Notes under the pieces: model-generated
The model's input: the letters and a program-made list of their open reading frames with translations, nothing else
Databases searched by the model: none
What the model was told of the DNA's origin: nothing
In this document: one piece after another, positions 8,178-15,588 of the stretch
Position numbering within the stretch: the first letter of the stretch is position 1
Layout: every line of letters begins with the position of its first letter
Program-made: the position numbers and the translations under genes
NCBI GenBank assembly: GCA_045603485.1
Contig: JAZUMF010000126.1
Location: 1 to 38,836 of the forward strand
Length of the DNA stretch: 38,836 nucleotides
Reading direction: 5' to 3'
Source: RGIG5952 sp045603485
GTDB lineage: Bacteria > Verrucomicrobiota > Kiritimatiellia > RFP12 > JAAYLN01

Positions 8178-9890
8178 ATGAATTTATTGAAAACAATTTT
8201 TTATTGCGCTCTGGCATCGTTCTCGATAACCGTTGGATGTATGTCGCCGGAGAGGGCTGTCCGTGAAGCCGACAAAGTCGGCTCTGAGATCGTCGGCGAA
8301 TATTTTGAAAAGGTTGCCAATCGGACAAATGAATTTTCTATTGCGCGCCCGTCGGACAGGTTGCGAAATAGACTTCTGGCAGAGCAGGGGCTTGATCCCG
8401 ATGCGGCAGAGTTGCTTAAAGCGGCATCGAATGCTAATCAGCGGCAGCCTTTGCCTGATCCGCTGATTCTGTCACTTGCCGATGCACTTCGTGTCGGCGC
8501 GGCTAATGACAATAAGTATCAAGAGGAAAAGGAAGAGCTCTTTAAGGTCGCACTTGCCCTTGATGCAAAGAGGCAGGATTTTGAAGCAACCTTTGCCGGT
8601 ATATTGACTGGGGGTGTCGCCGGCGATAAGACCGATGGCTCTAAGGCGACAGGAGAAGCGACCGGCGGCGCAGGCGGCTCGATTTCCAAGAAGTTCCGTA
8701 ACGGAGCGTCGCTTGCCGCTTCTGTTGGGCTAGATATCGTCAAGCTCCTTACTGGCGGTGGCAGTACTTTAGGTCTGGTGGGTGACGGCTCGATGACAAT
8801 TCCGCTTTTGCGTGGAAGCGGCCGTCTTGTCGCTTCAGAACCTCTGACTCAGGCAGAGCGCAATATGCTCTATGCCATTTATGATTTCGAAGCCTTCCGT
8901 CAATCCTTTGCCGTTGAAATCGCCTCTGCATACTATGGTATGCTTAAAGCCGACCAGAAGCTCATTGCCTTGCGCGAAAATGCCGAGCGCTTGACGAAAA
9001 ATTATGAGCGCGCAAAGCTCCTTTACGAGGCAGGGCGTCTGTCTCAGGTCGAGCTTGACCAAACGCGTCAGGATTTGCTTTCAACCGATGACAATTTGGT
9101 CAATGCGGAAAAGTCAAGACAGTCAGAGCTGGACTCCTTTAAGATTCGTCTGGGCTTGCCTGTTGACGCGCGCATCAATCTTGATATGTCGGAGCTTGAC
9201 AGGCTTGCCGCAGAGATGGGGCTTGATATCGACGGGACAAATACGATCCAAGCGGCGGTTATTCAGCCTGCGCTTCCTTGGAGCGAAGACGATGCCGTGG
9301 CTATCGCCTTGACGAATTGCTACAATTTGTCAATTGCGCGTTATCGGATTGAGGATTGCGAACGCGCTCTTTTAATCGCCGAGGACGGCCTGCGTGCCGA
9401 TTTGGGAATTAAACTCTCCGGCAGCCTTGGCCGCTCAAAGAAGGATGGGGAGTCTGCTGCAGATAAAAGCAGCTACAGTGCCGTAGTAGAATCGGATATG
9501 CCTTGGGAGCGGACAAGCGAGCGTAACGCCTATCGAATCGCACTTATCGCTCTTGACGCCAGCCGCCGTTCGTTAGAGTCACTCGAGGACAAAACGCGGC
9601 AGCTTGTCCGTGATGATATACGATCCATCAATTCGGCATGGTCTTCATTCTTGATTCAGCGGGAGGCCTTGTCTGTCGCACAAAGGCGTGTCCGCAGTAC
9701 AACGCTTTTCCAGCAAGCCGGCAGGTCAAGCACCCGAGATTTGCTCGAATCTGAAAGTTCGTTGCTTTCAGCACGGAATTCCGTCGTAAGTGCCATTGTT
9801 GAATACCGTATGGCGGGATTGAGACTGCGCAGAGATATGTCGATGCTTCGTATTTCAGAGGAAGGATTGCTTCTCGATGATGAAAAGTAA
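8178..9890 (+). CDS. TolC-family outer membrane efflux protein, probable lipoprotein
   Basis: Outer-membrane channel component of a tripartite export system. The start is placed at 8178 rather than the in-frame ATG at 8145, because from there the protein opens with a signal sequence (MNLLKTIFYCALASFSITVGC) whose Cys could be lipid-modified; the lipobox is imperfect. The 570-residue product is largely helical, with the two OEP-type repeats visible: the first around YYGMLKADQKLIALRENAERLTKNYERAKLLYEAG (long alpha-barrel helix with the family's L..G pattern) and the second around QREALSVAQRRVRSTTLFQQAGRSSTRDLLES. It overlaps the next gene by 14 nt, so translation is probably coupled to the MacA-like adaptor. 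Confidence 0.85.
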   Translation: MNLLKTIFYCALASFSITVGCMSPERAVREADKVGSEIVGEYFEKVANRTNEFSIARPSDRLRNRLLAEQGLDPDAAELLKAASNANQRQPLPDPLILSLADALRVGAANDNKYQEEKEELFKVALALDAKRQDFEATFAGILTGGVAGDKTDGSKATGEATGGAGGSISKKFRNGASLAASVGLDIVKLLTGGGSTLGLVGDGSMTIPLLRGSGRLVASEPLTQAERNMLYAIYDFEAFRQSFAVEIASAYYGMLKADQKLIALRENAERLTKNYERAKLLYEAGRLSQVELDQTRQDLLSTDDNLVNAEKSRQSELDSFKIRLGLPVDARINLDMSELDRLAAEMGLDIDGTNTIQAAVIQPALPWSEDDAVAIALTNCYNLSIARYRIEDCERALLIAEDGLRADLGIKLSGSLGRSKKDGESAADKSSYSAVVESDMPWERTSERNAYRIALIALDASRRSLESLEDKTRQLVRDDIRSINSAWSSFLIQREALSVAQRRVRSTTLFQQAGRSSTRDLLESESSLLSARNSVVSAIVEYRMAGLRLRRDMSMLRISEEGLLLDDEK

Positions 9891-11460
9891 AAAATTGTTT
9901 TTTGCGACTGTAATAGTAGTTGCGGTAGTGGCTATTGTCGGTGCCAGAGTATATTTAACTGGCGATGGCAAGTCTTTAGATGAAGAACCGACAGTCAAAG
10001 TGACATCGGGAAGACTTGATATTGTTGTCTCATCTCCGGGTACGATCCGTAGCCGTAATTCTGCAATTATAAAGAGTCAGGCCGAGGGTCGTAATACCGT
10101 CATATGGGTCATCGAAGAGGGACGCATTGTAACAAACGGCCAGCTCCTTGTTGAGCTTGATTCGAGCGAGCTTGAAAAGAACCTCACAGACCAGCTCATT
10201 GTTGTCGGCAACACAGAGGCAGCCTCCGCACAAGCCAAAGAGCAGCTTGCCATTGCTCAAATTGACCGCGAGGTGGCGATTTCAGATGCAAAGCTTACAC
10301 TTGAGCTGGCAAAGCTTGATTACGAAAAGTATCTTAAAGGTGAGTATCCCCAGGCATTGCAAGAGGCTGAGAGTAAGATTGCCCTTGCCCGCGAAGAGGT
10401 TGAGCGCGCGGCAGAGAAATTAAATTGGACGCGCCGCCTATCCGAAGAAGGATTTGTCACTCGTAGCGATCTGCAAGCGGATGAATTATCACTTCGCCAG
10501 AAGCGCACAAGTTTAGAGTCGGCAATCACCGCCATGAATCTGCTTACCAATTACAATGTCCGCCAGCAGCGTGCGAAGCTCCATTCGCAAATTCAACAGG
10601 CGGAACGAGCAGTCAATAGGGTGACGCGACAGTCAAATGCGAATGTCGCACAGGCGGAAAGCGTCCTCGCGGCAAAAGAGCAAGAGGCGGCGCGCCAGCA
10701 GGAAAAGAAGCGGACGCTGGAGCAGCACATCGCCTCTTGCAAAGTCTATTCTCCCACCAATGGTATGGTTATCTACGCGTCCACAATGCTCGCGTCTCGT
10801 CGTCGTTGGGGAGCAGACCCTTTGGCTGCAGGCTCGACAGTCGTTAAGCGCCAGGAGCTCGTGCACATACCCGTCGAAGGAGGGCTTGTCGTTGAGTTCA
10901 GTATTCCAGAGTCGGACCTGACAAAGCTCGAACGGGGCCAGCCAGCCACGATTGGAATTGATGCTATGCCTGATATTAAGATATTAGGCTTCGTCTCAAA
11001 GATCGGTCTCATGCCTGACGGACATAACGCCTGGCTCAATCCCGACATGAATCTCTACAACTGCGAGATAAGCATTACCAATGCCCCAGAGCAAGAATTG
11101 CGGGCAGGCATGAATTGCTCCGTTGATATGCTCGTAGCGTCGTATGAGAATGTAATATCGATTCCGCTTCAGTGCGTCTTCCGCACAGGCAGTGAAAGCT
11201 GCGTATTCGTACTTGAAGACGGGAATCGTGAGCGTCGAGTAGTTAAGCTAGGTCAGGATAACGGTCGTGTGGTTCATATAGTCGACGGGCTCAAGATTGG
11301 TGATGAAGTAATGCTTGCCCCGCCACTTCAATCGGGAGAGGTCATAAGCGATGCCGGGCAAAGAGACAAAAACCCGCCACCCTCAAAAGAGAAGAAACCG
11401 CACCCGTCCTCAATGAATCTTCCCAAGCCGGCAGGGGGAGTCGATGTCAAGCGTCCCTAA
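9877..11460 (+). CDS. MacA/HlyD-type periplasmic adaptor (membrane fusion protein)
   Basis: Bridges the inner-membrane MacB-like transporter and the outer-membrane channel. A 527-residue protein with an N-terminal membrane anchor (about residues 6-24, FFATVIVVAVVAIVGARVYL). The lipoyl half-motif TSGRLDIVVSSPGTIRSR is followed by a long coiled-coil hairpin (about residues 85-290), then the returning lipoyl strand CKVYSPTNGMVIYAS and a beta-barrel region. The length exceeds typical MacA (about 370) mainly through the extended hairpin and a proline/lysine-rich C-terminal tail (about 30 residues). It overlaps both neighbours. The exported substrate is unknown. Confidence 0.87.
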   Translation: MMKSKKLFFATVIVVAVVAIVGARVYLTGDGKSLDEEPTVKVTSGRLDIVVSSPGTIRSRNSAIIKSQAEGRNTVIWVIEEGRIVTNGQLLVELDSSELEKNLTDQLIVVGNTEAASAQAKEQLAIAQIDREVAISDAKLTLELAKLDYEKYLKGEYPQALQEAESKIALAREEVERAAEKLNWTRRLSEEGFVTRSDLQADELSLRQKRTSLESAITAMNLLTNYNVRQQRAKLHSQIQQAERAVNRVTRQSNANVAQAESVLAAKEQEAARQQEKKRTLEQHIASCKVYSPTNGMVIYASTMLASRRRWGADPLAAGSTVVKRQELVHIPVEGGLVVEFSIPESDLTKLERGQPATIGIDAMPDIKILGFVSKIGLMPDGHNAWLNPDMNLYNCEISITNAPEQELRAGMNCSVDMLVASYENVISIPLQCVFRTGSESCVFVLEDGNRERRVVKLGQDNGRVVHIVDGLKIGDEVMLAPPLQSGEVISDAGQRDKNPPPSKEKKPHPSSMNLPKPAGGVDVKRP

Positions 11461-12151
11461 AAGCGATGAAGTGATTCGCATTTGCGATTTAGCCAAACGG
11501 TATACCGTCGGGCAGAATGTGGTAAATGCTCTGGATGGCGTTTCGTTTACGGTTCGTCAAGGCGAATTCCTTGCAATTATGGGAGCCAGCGGTTCAGGTA
11601 AAAGCACCCTCCTTAATATCCTAGGATGCCTTGACCGTCCCACAGAGGGAGAATATTGGCTCAACGGAGTCGATGCGGCAGGGATGGACGACGATTCCTT
11701 AAGCGACCATAGACTTCTTAATCTAGGTTTTGTCTTTCAAAGCTTCCATTTGATACCCCAGTTAAGTGTTGCCGAAAATATAGCTCTCCCGATGTTTTAT
11801 CGTGGAGATAATGAAGATAAAGTCAGAGAGCGGGTAAAAGAACTCGCTGATGCGGTGGGGATGGGGAATCGAATGAGCCACAAGCCATTTGAGCTTTCAG
11901 GCGGACAACGGCAGCGCGTTGCAATCGCCAGGGCTTTGGCAAACAATCCACCCGTGATTCTTGCAGACGAGCCAACAGGAAATTTGGACACGCCAACGAG
12001 CAAACAGATTATGGCGATTCTGACTGACCTCAACAGTCAAGGACGCACAATTCTCATGGTGACGCACGAAGACGATATTGCAGATTATGCGAAGTCCCGT
12101 ATCGTATTGCGGGATGGCAAGATTATCCGCAAAGAAGGAGGCGTAATATGA
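11444..12151 (+). CDS. MacB/LolD-type ABC transporter ATPase
   Basis: ATP-hydrolysing subunit of the tripartite system. 235 residues with Walker A GASGSGKST, Q-loop FVFQSFHLIPQLSV, signature LSGGQRQRVAIARAL, Walker B VILADEPTGNLD and a switch His in MVTHE. The sequence is of the LolD/FtsE/MacB subfamily. In E. coli MacB this domain is fused to the permease; here it is a separate gene that overlaps the adaptor by 17 nt and the permease by 4 nt (ATGA). Confidence 0.93.
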   Translation: MSSVPKSDEVIRICDLAKRYTVGQNVVNALDGVSFTVRQGEFLAIMGASGSGKSTLLNILGCLDRPTEGEYWLNGVDAAGMDDDSLSDHRLLNLGFVFQSFHLIPQLSVAENIALPMFYRGDNEDKVRERVKELADAVGMGNRMSHKPFELSGGQRQRVAIARALANNPPVILADEPTGNLDTPTSKQIMAILTDLNSQGRTILMVTHEDDIADYAKSRIVLRDGKIIRKEGGVI

Positions 12152-13416
12152 GAGGCCTTGATATCATGAAGCTCATCAAAATCGGAGCTGCGGATGTCTG
12201 GCGCCATAAGCTCCGCTCCTTTTTAACAATGCTCGGTATGGTCTTTGGTGTCGGAAGCGTCGTCGCGATGCTTGCCGTTGGAGAAGGTGCCAGCAAGCAG
12301 TCGCTTGAATCCATCCGCAAGCTCGGAAGCCGAAATATTATTATAGCTTCTGTAAAACCACCCGAGACAGGTGCAGAAGGAATGAAGCGTTCTGCCCGAT
12401 TAAGTAATTACGGACTTCTCTATTTAGATGAAGTTCGCATTAAAGAGACAATCCCCGGAGTAAGTAAAACCGTTCCAGCCCGCTTCATGCAGAAGAATGC
12501 CATCTACAAAGCATTGCAAGTTGAATTGCGCGTTGTCGGCACAACAGAAGCATGGTTTGATGTAATTGAGCGACCGCTAATCGCAGGACGCAGGCTCGTC
12601 CAGGAAGATATGAATCGAGTCTCTCCAGTATGTGTTTTAACGGAAGCCGGTGCAAGAAAACTACTAGCGGGAAGATCGACAATCGGTCAAGACATCCGCA
12701 TCGCATCAACCGCCTTCACCGTTGTAGGCATCGTTAAAAACGAAAAGTCCTCGGGAGGACTTCAAATGCCCGATAGCGAAGCCGATGTCTATATTCCGAT
12801 GAAGGCAGGTATAGAACGCTTCGGTTCTGTAGAGATGAAACGCTCCGCAAGTAGCTTTTCGGCAGAAAAAGTCGAGCTCAGTCAGATTGTAGTAGAGATG
12901 AAGTCCGATGAAGATGTCAAGTCGGGAATGAAAGCCATATCGGCAATGCTTACAGCATTTCACAAAAGACAAGACTATCGCATAGATGTTCCGCTTGCAC
13001 TCCTTGAAGAGGCCGCCGCGACAAAACGAAGATTCAATACAGTTCTAGGCTCCATAGCGGCAATCAGCCTTCTGGTAGGCGGTATTGGCATCATGAATAT
13101 TATGCTCGCATCGGTGACTGAGCGTACCCAAGAGATTGGCATAAGACGCGCAATCGGTGCCAAGCGCAGCCACATAGTAATTCAGTTTTTGGTAGAAACA
13201 TGCGTGCTTTCAATCGGAGGCGGTGTCATTGGCCTCATTGTTGGGGTCGTAATTCCGATGCTCGTCACGAAATTCGCAGGAATGCCCACAAGCATTCGCC
13301 CCTACAGCCTCGTTTTGGCTTTTAGCATCAGTGCAGGCATAGGCATTCTTTTTGGCCTCTATCCTGCCCGCCGCGCATCAATGCTAGATCCGGTTGAAGC
13401 CCTGCGAAGAGAATAA
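12148..13416 (+). CDS. MacB-type ABC transporter permease (FtsX family)
   Basis: Inner-membrane subunit acting as a mechanotransmitter with the ATPase and adaptor. 422 residues: TM1 at about 21-43 (SFLTMLGMVFGVGSVVAMLAVG), a large periplasmic MacB_PCD domain (about 45-290), then the FtsX domain with three TMs, containing VGGIGIMNIMLASVTERT and EIGIRRAIGAKRSHI, the canonical coupling helix. The end LYPARRASMLDPVEALRRE is the standard C-terminus of this family. It ends the operon; no clear terminator follows, only small hairpins around 13425-13460. Confidence 0.93.
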   Translation: MRGLDIMKLIKIGAADVWRHKLRSFLTMLGMVFGVGSVVAMLAVGEGASKQSLESIRKLGSRNIIIASVKPPETGAEGMKRSARLSNYGLLYLDEVRIKETIPGVSKTVPARFMQKNAIYKALQVELRVVGTTEAWFDVIERPLIAGRRLVQEDMNRVSPVCVLTEAGARKLLAGRSTIGQDIRIASTAFTVVGIVKNEKSSGGLQMPDSEADVYIPMKAGIERFGSVEMKRSASSFSAEKVELSQIVVEMKSDEDVKSGMKAISAMLTAFHKRQDYRIDVPLALLEEAAATKRRFNTVLGSIAAISLLVGGIGIMNIMLASVTERTQEIGIRRAIGAKRSHIVIQFLVETCVLSIGGGVIGLIVGVVIPMLVTKFAGMPTSIRPYSLVLAFSISAGIGILFGLYPARRASMLDPVEALRRE

Positions 13417-13475
13417 CTTGGGCAACCGTCACTTCACGGTACGGCAGTGATGGCCAATCGGTCGCCGCACGGCTT

Positions 13476-13694
13476 TCATAGCTTGATGCGCTTGCCGCCG
13501 GCAAGTGCCGATTTCGTCTCCAGCAGCAATATGCGGATAGTCTCGCGAGTGCTTTCTATCGAGGCCGTTTCCGGGCGTTTATTCGTTTTTACACACTTGG
13601 CAAAATATGCGATTTCATTGAAGTACATATTATTGTCGCCATATTGTCCCTGCTGCTGAAATTTGCTTAAAAAGGTGAAATGAGTATCTAAATT
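13476..13694 (-). pseudogene. C-terminal remnant of a Gfo/Idh/MocA-family oxidoreductase
   Basis: The minus strand holds 72 open codons ending in TGA at 13476-13478. The translation includes NMYFNEIAYFAKCVKTNKRP and ETASIESTRETIRILLLETK and ends ALAGGKRIKL, which is the typical C-terminal end of sugar-type Gfo/Idh/MocA dehydrogenases (usually 330-400 residues). The N-terminal Rossmann domain is missing: an in-frame stop lies at 13695-13697 and the promoter at 13786-13814 is only about 100 bp away. I read it as what is left after an internal deletion. No upstream start codon with a ribosome site is visible. Confidence 0.7.
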
Positions 13695-13785
13695 TTACTT
13701 TAAGTGTAGAATTTTTACAACCATTTCTAAAGTTTTCGGCCCCAACGGAGCCAAAATAATGAAGACCTTTTGCATTTATTGAGTT

Positions 13786-13832
13786 AGTATAGTGGAGTTT
13801 TGCTGTTATGTCAAGTGTAATAGTGTGACACT
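13786..13832 (-). promoter_or_regulatory. promoter with overlapping 25-bp dyad box, copy 1
   Basis: Read on the minus strand: a 25-nt box (AGTGTcacactattACACT then TGACAT, 13832 down to 13808) whose end supplies TTGACA (13814-13809), a 17-bp spacer, then TATACT (13791-13786). The half-sites AAGTGT and ACACTT form a dyad. It points at the oxidoreductase remnant. The same box and geometry recur at 37409-37455 and 37540-37586. Confidence 0.65.
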
Positions 13833-13886
13833 TACACTTAAAGGTTAGGAAGTGAGAAGCCCGCCATCGCCAGGGAGTGGAAAACA

Positions 13887-13934
13887 CGCCGATGAATAGG
13901 TGCTTCGGCGAACTGATTTTGATAAAATGGTTGC
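13887..13934 (+). promoter_or_regulatory. hairpin and extended -10 before the transposase
   Basis: An inverted repeat CGCCGA...TCGGCG (13887-13910, 12-nt loop) could be a REP-like hairpin. It is followed by TGATAAAAT (TG at 13920-13921, -10 at 13923-13928), which ends 6 nt before the ATG at 13935. The -35 region is poor. There is no Shine-Dalgarno, so the transcript would be leaderless if this -10 is used. Confidence 0.35.
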
Positions 13935-14918
13935 ATGGATCATGATGTGAAGAATACAGAAGGTGGGCAGAACAGCCGATTCATCGGCGGGTGTGAAACG
14001 CTACCCGGATATCGCCGTTGGGCTAGCCACGACTATGCAGGTTGGGGCTACTACATGATTACCTTCTCGACCGAGCCAAGGCGAAAGATTCTTTCCCGCA
14101 TCGAGAACTACCAAGCCGTTCTCACTCCAAGTGGCAAGGTGCTTGAAGACGCGTGGCTCAAGATGGCTGAAGAATGCCCGCAGATATCGCTTCGCGAATA
14201 TGCCGTGATGCCCGACCATTTCCATGGTGTAGTGGTTATGAAACCGGGAAGCGCCCATCCCCTTGGTTGGTGGGTGCGGCGCGTAAAGGCACGAGCCACC
14301 CGTGCCATTCACCAGATTCTCGGCGAAACAGCACCCATTTTCCAGGAGAACTTCCATGACTGGGTCTCGATGAATGCGGAGGTGTTCGACGAATTTCGCG
14401 AGTACGTGGCGGCAAATCCACGTCGAGACCAGTTACGTCGCGAAAACCAGCACTTGCTCAAGACGGTGCGAACTGCAACTCACCCTCGACTTACAGCTGC
14501 CGCGCCTGCCCTGCATTGGGATTGCATGGGCGATCTCGCCTTGCTCGACTATCCGCTGCTGCTACCGATTGTGGTGAGCAGACGTGCCGATGAATCGGCG
14601 GTTCGGCGCACGATTACCGAATTGGTCGAGCAGGTTCGGCATGGAGCGATTCCGATCGGCGGATTCATCTCACCGGGAGAAAAGGAGGCTTTACGCTCCT
14701 TTGCGGAGGTTCCGAGGGCAAGGGTGATCCGATTGCTTCCTTACGGCCTCAAGGATTTCCGCCCACATGGACGGCAACTGGAAAACCTGGCGGAAAGCAG
14801 GCTGTTGATACTCTCGGCCTTCCCAGAGGAGGTTGAAGGCTGCAATTGGGACAACTGCCACTGGAACAACATAGTGGCTGCCGCGATTGCGGCGACCACC
14901 CCGTTGGAAAAAAATTAA
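13935..14918 (+). CDS. REP-associated Y1 tyrosine transposase with extra C-terminal domain
   Basis: A 327-residue HUH-type transposase of the IS200/RAYT class, which nicks single-stranded DNA through a 5'-phosphotyrosine. The HUH motif is MPDHFHGVVVM (His95, His97) and the candidate nucleophile is Tyr157 in EYVAANPRRD. RAYTs normally stop near here; this one continues for about 140 residues with GGFISPGEKEALRSF, VIRLLPYGLKDFRPHGRQLE and SRLLILSAFP, resembling a Rossmann-like DprA/SLOG fold. The function of that part is not known. The gene is visibly more GC-rich than its surroundings, suggesting acquisition. No terminal inverted repeats like those of classic IS elements were found; CTGTCCC follows directly at 14923. 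Confidence 0.82.
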   Translation: MDHDVKNTEGGQNSRFIGGCETLPGYRRWASHDYAGWGYYMITFSTEPRRKILSRIENYQAVLTPSGKVLEDAWLKMAEECPQISLREYAVMPDHFHGVVVMKPGSAHPLGWWVRRVKARATRAIHQILGETAPIFQENFHDWVSMNAEVFDEFREYVAANPRRDQLRRENQHLLKTVRTATHPRLTAAAPALHWDCMGDLALLDYPLLLPIVVSRRADESAVRRTITELVEQVRHGAIPIGGFISPGEKEALRSFAEVPRARVIRLLPYGLKDFRPHGRQLENLAESRLLILSAFPEEVEGCNWDNCHWNNIVAAAIAATTPLEKN

Positions 14919-15007
14919 GGCCTGTCCCTATATTTGATTCTCCAAAAAAGTTTTATTGTCATTCTCCTGTAGGGTGACAGAATGAAACGATTTTTAAGTC
15001 TTAAAGT

Positions 15008-15036
15008 TTGACTTTGGCTATATTAAGAAGTAAAAT
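15008..15036 (+). promoter_or_regulatory. sigma70-type promoter upstream of a structured RNA
   Basis: TTGACT at 15008-15013, a 17-bp spacer, and TAAAAT at 15031-15036. Predicted start is near 15043, directly ahead of a densely structured stretch with no convincing protein-coding gene. Confidence 0.6.
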
Positions 15037-15042
15037 AGAGTA

Positions 15043-15310
15043 TCATACTGGTCGTAGCATCAGAAACGGCCAGACTCTCCACGGGGAAATCCTGGAGCGA
15101 GAAAGATGCAGGGTGGGAAACCTAACCTGCAAGCGTACGCAATCTTGCGTATTTGGCTTTGTCTGAAAACGACCAAATCTTCTGAAGAAGCTGAATATGT
15201 AAGATGCGTCACGTGGTCGATTCCGCGTGGCGTGTCTTTTATTCGTGTTTCTTCAAGGCGCTTGGTCGTGCCTCAGACAAGACATGGGTTTTAAGGCATG
15301 CCACGCTCTT
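15043..15310 (+). ncRNA. candidate structured RNA, family unknown
   Basis: A chain of good hairpins follows the promoter: GCATC (15057) with GATGC (15105) enclosing CTCCA/TGGAG (15077/15093); a GCAGG...CCTGC hairpin (15108-15130); a perfect TACGCAA/TTGCGTA (15136-15151); TTTGG/CCAAA (15152-15177); CTTC-tgaa-GAAG (15179-15190); and an 11-bp stem 15206-15216 with 15223-15233 that uses G-U pairs. It ends near GCCT/AGGC pairing and a run of eight T at about 15309-15316, which could stop transcription. It lacks the signatures of tmRNA, RNase P RNA and SRP RNA. It may be a stand-alone sRNA or a long leader of the 15589 gene. The overlapping 62-codon frame is not convincing. Confidence 0.45.
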
Positions 15311-15357
15311 TTTTTTGCGCGGGCGGGGTGATGTTTAACTTTTTGCGCAAAAAAAGG
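15288..15357 (+). repeat. 70-bp leader element, copy 1
   Basis: Nearly identical to 15514-15580 (one substitution plus T-run and A-run length changes). It contains TTTTTTGCGC and GCGCAAAAAA arms around a 23-nt G-rich loop, and its end supplies AAGG-type ribosome site sequence. A 27-codon frame with good spacing follows at 15369. Confidence 0.8.
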
Positions 15358-15368
15358 GGATGATTGAA

Positions 15369-15452
15369 ATGTCAGTTGAATGGACTGGAAATTTTAAAAT
15401 TGGAAGAAAAGTCTCTTTGTGGAGTGAAGAATATTTTTTTAAGTTCGCGTAA
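15369..15452 (+). CDS. possible 27-residue peptide between the two leader copies
   Basis: ATG at 15369, stop TAA at 15450-15452, preceded by AAGGGGA at 8-12 nt. The product begins MSVEWTGNFKIGRK and is rich in aromatic and basic residues. It sits after leader copy 1 exactly as the 251-residue gene sits after copy 2, so it could be a leader peptide, a small protein, or the stump of a deleted duplicate. Conservation cannot be judged here. Confidence 0.3.
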   Translation: MSVEWTGNFKIGRKVSLWSEEYFFKFA

Positions 15453-15513
15453 GATTTTTCCAAATTGGAGTAATAGTTAATAGAGGTTACAGTTGAAGTA
15501 ATGTAATTTTGGT

Positions 15514-15580
15514 GTTTTAAGACATGCCACGCTCTTTTTTGCGCGGGCGGGGTGATGTTTAACTTTTTGCGCAAAAAAGG
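15514..15580 (+). repeat. 70-bp leader element, copy 2, with ribosome site of the coiled-coil gene
   Basis: Second copy of the 15288-15357 element. The TTTTTTGCGC arm (15535-15544) can pair with GCGCAAAAAA (15569-15578); the right arm adjoins and partly covers the AAGGA ribosome site of the ATG at 15589. This places a hairpin where it could control translation or act as a bidirectional terminator. Confidence 0.75.
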
Positions 15581-15588
15581 ACAATAAA

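Noticed and set aside
13447..13659. 70-codon plus-strand frame
   Set aside because: The minus strand at the same place matches the end of an oxidoreductase; the plus-strand product has no recognisable features.
15106..15294. 62-codon frame in the structured region
   Set aside because: No protein-like composition; the DNA is better explained by consecutive RNA hairpins.
15043..15310. tmRNA, RNase P RNA, SRP RNA, 6S RNA or cobalamin/TPP riboswitch
   Set aside because: The hallmark sequences of these families could not be found, although a divergent 6S-like RNA cannot be excluded by eye.
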